Positions 28,291 through 36,262 of a DNA stretch of 64,000 nt are shown here, one piece after another. The stretch comes from Vibrio atypicus. Lineage in GTDB: Bacteria > Pseudomonadota > Gammaproteobacteria > Enterobacterales > Vibrionaceae. Numbering within the stretch: position 1 is the first letter of the stretch; every line of letters begins with the position of its first letter. The stretch covers positions 1 to 64,000 of the forward strand of contig NZ_BLID01000001.1 of the NCBI RefSeq assembly GCF_009811315.1, read 5' to 3'. Under the pieces are notes generated by a model. The model made no database searches, was not told where the DNA came from, and saw nothing but the letters and a program-made list of their open reading frames with translations. The position numbers and the translations under genes were made by a program.

Positions 28291-28917
28291 ATGAAATCAT
28301 GTCAATTCCCAATCCGCCCACCAGAGTATGTTGGGGGAAAGGAAGTTATCGAAAGGTTGATGCAGGCCACAAATACCCGCTCTAATCAAGCATTGGCTGA
28401 CGCTTTCGGTCTATCTAAATCAACCGTCGGTACTTGGCGACATAGAAACTTAGTTCCGTACGAGATTGTAATTCGATTGCATTTGGAAACAGGGATTTCA
28501 ATTAGATGGCTAACACTTGGTCAGGGTGAGCCTTATGATGGCGCATCTGAGTACACACAAGTTTCGAAGAAGAATGAAAGCAAACAGATCTTTGATGCTG
28601 ACGTCTTTCGCATTGAGGAAGGTAAGTTAGTGAATCAGGGAACGCTCGCCTTGGATAAGTCCCTTCTTGAAGAACTCGGCATTATTAACGTGATGGTAAT
28701 GAAAAGCGAGTCAAGCACATTCCTGATAAACAAAGAATCTCGCCAAGCAGTAAGCGGCACATACTTAGTTGATATGGACGGCCTACTCTCTCTTAACGAA
28801 ATCCAGCGCTTACCAAGTAAAAAACTGGCGATCAGCTTTAATGGCTCGACTCTTACAGTTGAAGAAGATGAAGTAAGGGTTGTTGGTCGTGTGGCTTTGA
28901 TGATGGAGAAGAGGTGA
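28291..28917 (+). CDS. Phage CI repressor, P2/186-like
   Basis: A 208-residue repressor. The N-terminal HTH (about 15-75) has GGKEVIERLMQATNT, then QALADAFGLSKSTVGTW and the ISIRWLTLGQGEP end of the Phage_CI_repr family. The C-terminal part (about 110-205) resembles the oligomerisation domain of 186-type CI, without an obvious LexA-like Ser-Lys self-cleavage pair. It should hold the early cox-cII-rep operon silent. A small winged-helix gene overlaps its stop by one base, and the methyltransferase cargo follows on the same strand. Confidence 0.82.
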   Translation: MKSCQFPIRPPEYVGGKEVIERLMQATNTRSNQALADAFGLSKSTVGTWRHRNLVPYEIVIRLHLETGISIRWLTLGQGEPYDGASEYTQVSKKNESKQIFDADVFRIEEGKLVNQGTLALDKSLLEELGIINVMVMKSESSTFLINKESRQAVSGTYLVDMDGLLSLNEIQRLPSKKLAISFNGSTLTVEEDEVRVVGRVALMMEKR

Positions 28918-29186
28918 TGGCCGATAAACATGATTTGCGTAAATGGGTATGTGAAGCAATTGAGCATCATGGTGGTGAAGCTAGGCTTATCGAGGTAGCA
29001 AAGTACATATGGCACAACCATGAAAAGGAACTCCGTAAATCAGGAGATCTCTTCTATACCTGGCAATATTACATGCGATGGGCAGCAACTCAGTTACGCA
29101 AGGATAAAGTACTCAAGTCTGTCGATGAATCGCCTAGTGGTGTTTGGACTCTTAACAACACTGAACAAAGAAACACTACAAGATAA
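28917..29186 (+). CDS. Small winged-helix-like phage protein
   Basis: An 89-residue protein (start ATG 28917, overlapping the cI stop TGA by one base). The pattern WVCEAIEHHGGEARLIEVAK, then a tryptophan-rich helix and a C-terminal KSVDESPSGVWTLN resembles the compact winged-helix domain found at the N-terminus of Mrr-like and related proteins and as single genes in Vibrio P2-type phages. Translational coupling to cI suggests a role in lysogeny control or in regulating the cargo genes downstream. Function not known. Confidence 0.6.
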   Translation: MADKHDLRKWVCEAIEHHGGEARLIEVAKYIWHNHEKELRKSGDLFYTWQYYMRWAATQLRKDKVLKSVDESPSGVWTLNNTEQRNTTR

Positions 29187-29334
29187 AACTTTGCTCCGAG
29201 AATTGAACACTCAAAATTAACGTAAACTTAGAGCTACCTCTCCTGGTATTGAGCCGAGATTGATGATAAAATTTCTAGTAAAAATAGTCATGTAGATTAA
29301 ATTTGCATGCTTGTCCCAATTTCGAGCTTGAAAA

Positions 29335-30660
29335 ATGAACAAAACGATATACGACGAAACAATTATCAATAAAATCAAAGCTTACTCTTTAGCTGATGAT
29401 TCTTACTGGTCATTCAAAGGTCGCTCCAACCGTCAGCATTGTCATGCTCTGATCCAATATCCAGCAATGATGGTTCCTCAAATGCAAGGGGAGTTAATCG
29501 ATGCAATTCGCAGTGAAGACAGAAACATTCATACCGTATTTGATCCGTTTGTAGGCTCAGGAACAACACTAGGCGAGGCGATGATTAGGGGCTTAGATTT
29601 TGTCGGCCACGACATAAATCCACTTGCGATCCTTGCATGTGAAGTAAAAAGCGGACCTTTGTATATTGATAAATTAAAAAAGAAAGTAACCATTCTTCTT
29701 TCAACGATTGAGACCCAAAAAGCTGAGTCCGTAGCAGTAAACTTCGCTGGTATCGATAAATGGTTTCTTCCGGAAGTCCAAATCGAGCTCAGTACTATTT
29801 ACTTAGCAATCAAAGCGGAGCCATCAAAATGGGCGCGCAAAATTTTTTGGTTAGCGTTAAGCAATACCGTGCGTTCAACATGTAACTCAAGAAGCTCAAC
29901 CTACAAACTACACATAAAATCTGAGGAACAGATTGAAAAAATTGGCTCACCAGAGAGTATTTTCAAACGAAACGTACTTAAGAGTGTTGAAAACATACAA
30001 GCTCAAAAAGAACTATTGAAAGACAATGGGCATCTAGTGCGTTCGAAGAGTGTAAGCAAAGTTTCAATAAAGAATGTAGATGCAAAGTCACGTAAGCGCT
30101 CTAAAGCAAAGTATGATTTATTAATTAGCTCGCCACCTTATGGAGATAACGCAACCACAGTGACCTATGGACAGTTTTCATACTTACCTTTGCAGTGGAT
30201 CGATATGGACGATATCAACGAGAGCAGAAGACCAAATCTACTTAGTCAACAAAACGCTATTGATAGTTCAAGCTTAGGTGGCTCATTAAAAGAATCAACC
30301 GAAAAACTCGAGACACTTAAAGAACATTCAGCTTCTTTAAATCAATGTGTAGAGGAGATTCATCAAGTTAATCCAGACAATACTAAAAAACTTATTAGCT
30401 TTATTTACGACCTCACTTTAGCTCTAAAGAACGCGGTTGATGAGTTGCGTGATAATGCATATATGGTTTGGACTCTAGGCAATCGAAGAATATCAAATAT
30501 AGAAGTGCCTTTAGATAAGATTATGCGTGAAGTGTTAGAAAGTTTTGGCTGTACGTTCGTTTATCAACTAGAAAGAGACATTCCAGCTAAACGCATGCCT
30601 TCAAGAAACAAAGTCGCTACAACTATGGGCAAAGAAACTGTCCTAATTATGCGGAGATAA
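29335..30660 (+). CDS. DNA methyltransferase with permuted motif order
   Basis: A 441-residue SAM-dependent DNA amino-methyltransferase. Motif I/SAM binding is DPFVGSGTT (from D70) followed by GLDFVGHDINPLA; the catalytic motif IV is SSPPYGDN (S265-Y269). SPPY points to N4-cytosine or N6-adenine methylation. Motif I precedes motif IV, unlike classical beta-class enzymes. The spacer holds a long helical insert and could form the target-recognition part. The C-terminus ends with a TMGKETVLIM strand. No restriction nuclease gene is adjacent. The stop lies one base before the start of the GHKL gene, so the two are an operon with a third, receiver-like gene. Confidence 0.85.
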   Translation: MNKTIYDETIINKIKAYSLADDSYWSFKGRSNRQHCHALIQYPAMMVPQMQGELIDAIRSEDRNIHTVFDPFVGSGTTLGEAMIRGLDFVGHDINPLAILACEVKSGPLYIDKLKKKVTILLSTIETQKAESVAVNFAGIDKWFLPEVQIELSTIYLAIKAEPSKWARKIFWLALSNTVRSTCNSRSSTYKLHIKSEEQIEKIGSPESIFKRNVLKSVENIQAQKELLKDNGHLVRSKSVSKVSIKNVDAKSRKRSKAKYDLLISSPPYGDNATTVTYGQFSYLPLQWIDMDDINESRRPNLLSQQNAIDSSSLGGSLKESTEKLETLKEHSASLNQCVEEIHQVNPDNTKKLISFIYDLTLALKNAVDELRDNAYMVWTLGNRRISNIEVPLDKIMREVLESFGCTFVYQLERDIPAKRMPSRNKVATTMGKETVLIMRR

Positions 30661-30661
30661 T

Positions 30662-33154
30662 ATGACTACAACGTCAGAACAAGAAAAAACAGACCCATTA
30701 AGGCTTAAAATCGATGCTCACGTTATTCAGCAATTAGGCGCAGAATTAATCAGTGGCCCTGATATTGCGTTATTAGAATTAGTCAAAAACTCCCATGATG
30801 CAGACGCATCATTTTGTCATATAGAAATTAATACAAACTATATTGAAAAAATTGGGGAACGAACATACAAGGGTAAAATAACAATACAGGATAACGGTCA
30901 TGGAATGACTAGAGATGTAATAAATAAATCTTGGCTCACAGTTAGTTATTCTGAGAAAAGGGCGGCTAAGCTTAATAAGACTCTGACCAATAAGTATAAG
31001 CGTACGTTTACTGGTGATAAGGGTTTAGGTCGCTTAGGATCAATGCAATTAGGCGACCTGTGTAGAATTACCACTCACGCGTTACCTAGTGAAGAGGGTA
31101 TATGCGTATCTTTTGACTGGAGCGACTTTAAACAAGGACTAACTCTAGACTCAATATCGGTTACTGAGTTCAACATACCTCCACGTAAAGCTACCGGAAC
31201 AATGCTTGAAATCATAGGGCTAAAAGACATTGATACTTGGGAGCATAATTTAAGCATCAGTAAGATGACGACAAAGCTCTCTTCAATGATATCACCCCAT
31301 GGTCAAATATCTAAATTCAAAACATATTTCACACATAATGGCACTCCATATAGTATGCAAGCCATTTCAGATGATTTATTGAAGCAACATTCATCAATTT
31401 TTAAATTTGATTTTGATGAGGATGATATAACTGTTTTAGGTAGCTTCGACTATAAGTTTTTTAAGCCTAATAGTGATCTATTAGGGCCATACAATAGTTA
31501 CATCGCGCGAGATAGGGGTGAAGAACTAAGAGCTTTTTTAGTTGATAACAGAAAACTATCCAACAAAGGTATAAGACTAAACTTAGACAAGTCTCAAAGA
31601 TATAGTGTCTCAACTTCGATGACGCTTAACGTCAAAGATATAAAGTATGACCGCGGATTTTTATTCAACAACCCAGGTCCATTTAGCGGTACAATTTTCA
31701 ATTTTATATTGAACAAAGAAAACCTTGATTTAACAGAACTCAACTTGCAAGAAGTGCGAGAGAGCATCAAAAATATCACTGGAGGTATTTCAGTCTACAG
31801 AGATGGCTTTAAGATTGGCTCTGATAAAGATGATTGGTTAGGCTTGCTTAAAGAGAAAACTTCCGGATCAGGTTCTTACTCCCTCAGACCCTCCAACGTT
31901 ACTGGTTACCTCAACCTGACTTGGGAACAGAATAGTGCGTTAAAAGAAAAATCGGATCGAGAAAGTTTTGTTGATAACTCCGAATACAGGACTTTCTATA
32001 AACTAGCTACAGAAATTATTTCTTTAATTAACACAACGCTCAACGAGCTAAGAAGAGCCAGTCTCGAATTCCTAAAAATGAAAAAGCTCGAAGGTGCCGG
32101 CAAACCCAAGAGTTACTCTGCTAAAGAAGCTTCGTCTGAAATTCGAGAGGTTACTCGGAAAGCAGCAGCTGCGAAACCTAAACTAAAAAAATCTATAGAC
32201 AAACTTAATACAGAAATTACAAGTACAGAAATAGATATCGCCAAGATTAAAGAAGGGTATCAAACATCTTTATTCGAAGAGCCTGGTTTAAAAGACAAAC
32301 TAGATGACTTAGAAAAAAAGATAGTCGAAGTTCAGAAGGAATCTAAGGAACATATGACTAAATATCTGCATTTCACGCAGGAACTAGAGTCACTTTCTTT
32401 ATCTGCTGATAATATCATATCTGAGATATCTAGCTATGAACGCCAGATAAAGAATTTCTACGATCATGTTGCAATTGGTTTATCCGCACAGTCTTTAGCT
32501 CATGAAATAAATGCACAGAATAGAAATATCAATTTACACCTTAATAAGGCAAAAGAAAGAATATCTTCCCTGAGTGTGAAAGATACTCTACTTATTAAAT
32601 ATTTAAATAGTATAAAAAGTGATAGCGAGTCTCTTTCTGGAGCAATTTCCTCACTGCATCCATTAATTAGAACTCAGCGAGAAACATTTGAAAAAATTAA
32701 CTTATCAAACTACGTGTTAGATTACGTAAAACTTAGAAATGACTACTTTACTGGAAAGAATATTCATATTATGACTAAAATCACAGGTAAAGAGTATGAC
32801 GTTAAGTTCAATCGAGGAAAACTTTTTCAGATAATCGACAATATTGTCCGAAACTCCGAACATTGGTTGGAAAACCATCAAAATTTCTACCCACATGACC
32901 CATATGAACTTCATTTTCTCGTTGATGGCCTAAAAGTGACGATATGGGATACAGCAAGAGGGGTGAGACCTGAAATTGAGAATACACTATTTGATATGTT
33001 TGCAAGTGACAAAGAGCATGGTCAAGGATTAGGGCTCTACATTACGACATCACTGCTTACTGAAAGAAAATGTTCGATAAAATTATTAGATGAACGAAAT
33101 AAATTTGACAGAAGATATAAATTTGAATTGAATTTTGTTGAGGCGGCAGTGTAA
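30662..33154 (+). CDS. Dual GHKL ATPase with histidine-kinase core
   Basis: An 830-residue cytosolic protein with two ATP-binding GHKL domains. The first (about 10-230) is Hsp90/MORC-like: N-box ELVKNSHDAD, DNGHGM at D77, and GDKGLGRLGS. A middle part of about 200 residues is unknown, then a long coiled coil runs about 470-600. Residues around H614 (SLAHEINAQNRNI) match the H-box of histidine kinases, followed by a second HATPase (N-box IIDNIVRNSEHW, then GQGLGLYI from G787). No transmembrane segment. It starts one base after the methyltransferase stop, and its last base is the first base of the next gene. It is probably a sensor kinase for the receiver-like partner (inference). Confidence 0.85.
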   Translation: MTTTSEQEKTDPLRLKIDAHVIQQLGAELISGPDIALLELVKNSHDADASFCHIEINTNYIEKIGERTYKGKITIQDNGHGMTRDVINKSWLTVSYSEKRAAKLNKTLTNKYKRTFTGDKGLGRLGSMQLGDLCRITTHALPSEEGICVSFDWSDFKQGLTLDSISVTEFNIPPRKATGTMLEIIGLKDIDTWEHNLSISKMTTKLSSMISPHGQISKFKTYFTHNGTPYSMQAISDDLLKQHSSIFKFDFDEDDITVLGSFDYKFFKPNSDLLGPYNSYIARDRGEELRAFLVDNRKLSNKGIRLNLDKSQRYSVSTSMTLNVKDIKYDRGFLFNNPGPFSGTIFNFILNKENLDLTELNLQEVRESIKNITGGISVYRDGFKIGSDKDDWLGLLKEKTSGSGSYSLRPSNVTGYLNLTWEQNSALKEKSDRESFVDNSEYRTFYKLATEIISLINTTLNELRRASLEFLKMKKLEGAGKPKSYSAKEASSEIREVTRKAAAAKPKLKKSIDKLNTEITSTEIDIAKIKEGYQTSLFEEPGLKDKLDDLEKKIVEVQKESKEHMTKYLHFTQELESLSLSADNIISEISSYERQIKNFYDHVAIGLSAQSLAHEINAQNRNINLHLNKAKERISSLSVKDTLLIKYLNSIKSDSESLSGAISSLHPLIRTQRETFEKINLSNYVLDYVKLRNDYFTGKNIHIMTKITGKEYDVKFNRGKLFQIIDNIVRNSEHWLENHQNFYPHDPYELHFLVDGLKVTIWDTARGVRPEIENTLFDMFASDKEHGQGLGLYITTSLLTERKCSIKLLDERNKFDRRYKFELNFVEAAV

Positions 33155-34890
33155 TGGCTTTAAATAAATTAAAAGAATCCGTTTTTAATGCAATATCTAT
33201 TGATGAGGTAATCTGGATCGATGATAGATTCGATTCCGGTAGTGCAAGTATCGATGATACATATATAGACACCATTAAAGCGGCGCGTGAAGCAGAACCG
33301 GAAAAGCTAGAGAGTTTTGAGGCATTTTCTGAAATAGAATGGGAAGTACCAATTGAACAGCTCATTGAAAGCGATGCTTTTCCCAAAGAAGCAGACTTAA
33401 TCCATGAGTTTCTACGGTACATGGAAATTGAGGAGTCTGATTACACTGAAGATGAATTCCAAGAAATCGAAGCAGTTTTAACTGAACTCTCCAACTCAAA
33501 TGTCACAAGAAAATTTTCCGGCGCTGAATGGAATGCGAGAAAAGCAGAATTTGAAACGACTGACAAGTGCTATCTTATTCTTGTCGATATTAACTTTGAA
33601 AAAGAACAACTACCAAAAGATCATGGCAAGACTCTAATAAGGGAAATTCTGCAAAAAGAGTGCTATAAAAACTCTTACTGCGTTCTTTTTACTAGCGAAA
33701 CTCAAGTGGGCTCTCAGGAGGAAGCTGAAAGAAAAAGTATAGTAGAAAGTCTAGATGGTCTTCATACTCATAATTTTTCAGTCCTTTCTAAAATGATTGC
33801 GAATAACGAAACACCACAAGGAATATGTGTTGCATTTAAAACTGTTGACTTTATAAGACGTATTTTCTTGAGAAAGTTAAGCGTCGATATACTTGATTCT
33901 CTCACGAAGCAGCTTATTGACAACCTACAAGATATGCGAAGTGATTTAGGCAAGTACTCAATCTATGAGTTGAATAATACTGTTTTCGATAAATCACTAG
34001 ACGAGGGTTCATCTGAGATAGAGTTGTTTAATAGATTCATTTCGATCCAGCACCATCAAACCATGTATGATAGTTTATCCCGAGATGAAAAAATCATTAA
34101 AAATCTGGTTAACTTTAGAGGTGTTCAATCAGTTAAGCTTGGTAGTGAACACGAAAAATATATAGACAGTTTGTATTCTTCTAGCTCCGAATTTCATTCA
34201 TTAAGACTCAAAGAGATCTTTGATTCCACCATCAATACTTTCCACTCACCTCTGTCTGTAGGAGACATCTTTAGCTTTCCAACGACAGATGATAAAGGCC
34301 AGTCTGTTAACAAGGAGTACATGTTGATATCACAACCATGTGACCTAATTGTTAGAGGTGGAGGTGATAGAAACAAGCCATACGTAACACTAGTTGAATT
34401 TGAACGAGTAACTAAATCAAAGAATTCTTTGCAAAAAGATCAAGGAAAACCGTTCCACTACTTTACACGCTACCCGAATGAGGAAGGCGGCAGTAAGTAT
34501 TTACAATTTGATTTTAGGAAGTCCTTTATTGTAAACAGCAACTTGCTCGATATGTGTGTGTTTTCTAAACAGGGAGAGCTATCCTTTAGCTCAGAGGAAG
34601 AAATGTCTGACCTCATTTACTTACCCGGTTGGATAAAAAGATACAATTCATTCAAAGAAGCTCTATTCAATTCAGAGTCCGGGTATGTTAAGACTGATTT
34701 ACCTAATGATTATAGTACCTTCACACTCATTCCAAACGCCTATATGAGAGCTACGTTCACCGACAAAAAAATTGAAATAAGTGGTTCTAGGATAGAAAGG
34801 TTGAGATCTCCATTTGTTGATGAAGTTATGAAAAAGTACTTTGTGCAGTATCTGAATCGCTTTGCATTCGAAAAGGACTTTACTGAATAG
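33154..34890 (+). CDS. Receiver-like protein with unknown C-terminal domain
   Basis: A 578-residue protein. The N-terminus has elements of a response-regulator receiver: EVIWIDDRFD (acidic pair D23-D24), LILVDINFE (D145, candidate phospho-acceptor) and VLFTSE (T180-S181), but with about 110 extra residues between the first and second blocks. The pattern suggests a divergent receiver such as Response_reg_2. The C-terminal half (about 350-560) has SVGDIF, a YMLISQPCDLIV strand with a conserved-looking QPCD, and no known nuclease motif; it may be the effector. The start ATG overlaps the GHKL gene stop. A terminator hairpin follows 39 bases after the stop. Confidence 0.72.
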   Translation: MALNKLKESVFNAISIDEVIWIDDRFDSGSASIDDTYIDTIKAAREAEPEKLESFEAFSEIEWEVPIEQLIESDAFPKEADLIHEFLRYMEIEESDYTEDEFQEIEAVLTELSNSNVTRKFSGAEWNARKAEFETTDKCYLILVDINFEKEQLPKDHGKTLIREILQKECYKNSYCVLFTSETQVGSQEEAERKSIVESLDGLHTHNFSVLSKMIANNETPQGICVAFKTVDFIRRIFLRKLSVDILDSLTKQLIDNLQDMRSDLGKYSIYELNNTVFDKSLDEGSSEIELFNRFISIQHHQTMYDSLSRDEKIIKNLVNFRGVQSVKLGSEHEKYIDSLYSSSSEFHSLRLKEIFDSTINTFHSPLSVGDIFSFPTTDDKGQSVNKEYMLISQPCDLIVRGGGDRNKPYVTLVEFERVTKSKNSLQKDQGKPFHYFTRYPNEEGGSKYLQFDFRKSFIVNSNLLDMCVFSKQGELSFSSEEEMSDLIYLPGWIKRYNSFKEALFNSESGYVKTDLPNDYSTFTLIPNAYMRATFTDKKIEISGSRIERLRSPFVDEVMKKYFVQYLNRFAFEKDFTE

Positions 34891-34928
34891 TACTGGGTTT
34901 AAATAACCTCAAGTCCTTAGAATCAGTG

Positions 34929-34960
34929 AAAGGGTGGCGTGAATTCTGCCATCCTTTTAT
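34929..34960 (+). terminator. Terminator of the methyltransferase-GHKL-receiver unit
   Basis: Arms AAAGGGTGGC and GCCATCCTTT enclose a 9-base loop and run into TTTTAT. It is placed 39 bases after the receiver-like gene stop, so it separates the cargo operon from the integrase gene. Confidence 0.75.
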
Positions 34961-35100
34961 CCAAACAAACTTTCATAACCCTTATTGGCAAGCTCCTTCT
35001 TTGTACGACACCTGTCCCAATTGTTCATTTTTCAATATTCAAACATTGCCTCAAATCTAGCCATCATTTAACTTGTATAAAAATACAGTATTGATGTGTT

Positions 35101-36138
35101 TTGTTTATGTCTATCCGAAACTTAAAAGATGGCTCTAAAAAGCCTTGGCTATGTGAATGCTACCCAAATGGTCGTTCAGGTAAGCGAGTAAGAAAGCGAT
35201 TCGCCACCAAAGGTGAGGCTGCTGCCTACGAGCGCTTTGTTATGCGCGAAGTTGAGAACCAGCCTTGGCAAGGCGATAAGCCTGATCATCGAAAATTAAC
35301 TGAGATTATAGATATATGGTTTACGCGCTATGGTGCAACGCTCGCTAACGGATCTGCAATTTATAGCAAGCTGCAAAAGATGTGTGATGCTATGGGTAAC
35401 CCACTAGCTACCCTTCTTAGTGCCAAGCTGTATTCAGATTTTCGCAGTCAGCGCATGCATGGGCAAATCAGCTTTGTTGATGACCGTTGGCAAAAAGGCG
35501 CACCGAGTATCGCTACGCTGAATTCTGAGTTAGCTAGATTTAAAGCTGTTTTCAGTAAGTTGAAGGAACTGGGAGAATGGAAACTCCCCAACCCTATTGA
35601 GGACGTTAAGCCCTTTAAAGATCATGAGCGCAGTATGGCTTTCTTACATAAAGAGCAAATTGCCCTGCTATTGGAATTAGTCGCTCTGCACACTAGAGAG
35701 GATATGCTCAAGATAGTTAAGCTTTGCCTTGCCACCGGTGCACGTTGGAACGAGGCAGCGCAACTTAATGGCTCTCAGCTCACTCAATACAAAGTCACCT
35801 ATACCAACACTAAAACTAAGAAGAATCGCTCTGTACCCATCTCTGAAGCGCTTTATCATGAGATCTATAAACCAATCTCAGGTAAGTTGTTCGAAGAGTG
35901 CTACACACCCTTTTGCTACATCCTTAAAAATAAACTCGGTATTACCCTACCCTCTGGCCAGGCTTCGCACGTTCTTCGCCATTCATTCGCCAGCCACTTT
36001 ATGATGAATGGCGGGAATATTCTGGTGCTTCGAGACATCCTTGGTCATGCAGATATTAGTATGACAATGCGTTATGCCCACTTCGCTCCAGATCACCTCT
36101 CAGAAGCTATCACTCACAACCCCCTCGCTAACTTGTAG
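35101..36138 (+). CDS. Tyrosine recombinase integrase, P2-type
   Basis: A 345-residue phage integrase (the frame starts at ATG 35101; ATG 35107 is equally plausible). It shows an N-terminal arm-binding domain (KKPWLCECYPNG, KRFATKGEAAAYERF), a core-binding domain, and a catalytic domain with the Arg in LATGARWNEAAQL, HVLRHSFASHF (H-x-x-R) and the tyrosine nucleophile in MRYAHFAPDHLSEA. All four expected catalytic positions are visible. It would integrate and excise the element carrying the cargo. Three TGTCGCCAC repeats follow immediately, and guaC lies just beyond. Confidence 0.9.
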   Translation: MFMSIRNLKDGSKKPWLCECYPNGRSGKRVRKRFATKGEAAAYERFVMREVENQPWQGDKPDHRKLTEIIDIWFTRYGATLANGSAIYSKLQKMCDAMGNPLATLLSAKLYSDFRSQRMHGQISFVDDRWQKGAPSIATLNSELARFKAVFSKLKELGEWKLPNPIEDVKPFKDHERSMAFLHKEQIALLLELVALHTREDMLKIVKLCLATGARWNEAAQLNGSQLTQYKVTYTNTKTKKNRSVPISEALYHEIYKPISGKLFEECYTPFCYILKNKLGITLPSGQASHVLRHSFASHFMMNGGNILVLRDILGHADISMTMRYAHFAPDHLSEAITHNPLANL

Positions 36139-36139
36139 T

Positions 36140-36187
36140 TGTCGCCACAAAAAAATTTTTTGCTGGCTGTCGCCACTTTGTCGCCAC
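36140..36187 (+). repeat. Three TGTCGCCAC direct repeats beside int
   Basis: Identical 9-mers at 36140-36148, 36168-36176 and 36179-36187 lie just after the integrase stop, with an A/T tract (AAAAAAATTTTTT) between the first two. Iterated short repeats next to an integrase gene are typical of arm-type integrase or Cox sites of a phage attachment region. The matching element end on the left was not found. Confidence 0.5.
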
Positions 36188-36204
36188 TTTACGATTTTTA
36201 CACA

Positions 36205-36235
36205 AAAAAAGAGCCGCTAAAAGCGGCTTTTAATA
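36205..36235 (-). terminator. guaC terminator
   Basis: On the minus strand, AGCCGC-TTTTA-GCGGCT is followed by CTTTTTTT, a classical intrinsic terminator about 30 bases after the guaC stop. The phage-type element ends very close to it, so the terminator or the bases next to it may be the attachment site. Confidence 0.85.
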
Positions 36236-36262
36236 TTTCGTATTTTCCGAAGAGTTATCAAA

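Noticed and set aside
30662..34890. Classical type II restriction-modification reading of the cargo
   Set aside because: No nuclease motif (PD-(D/E)XK, HNH, GIY-YIG) was seen in the two proteins next to the methyltransferase.
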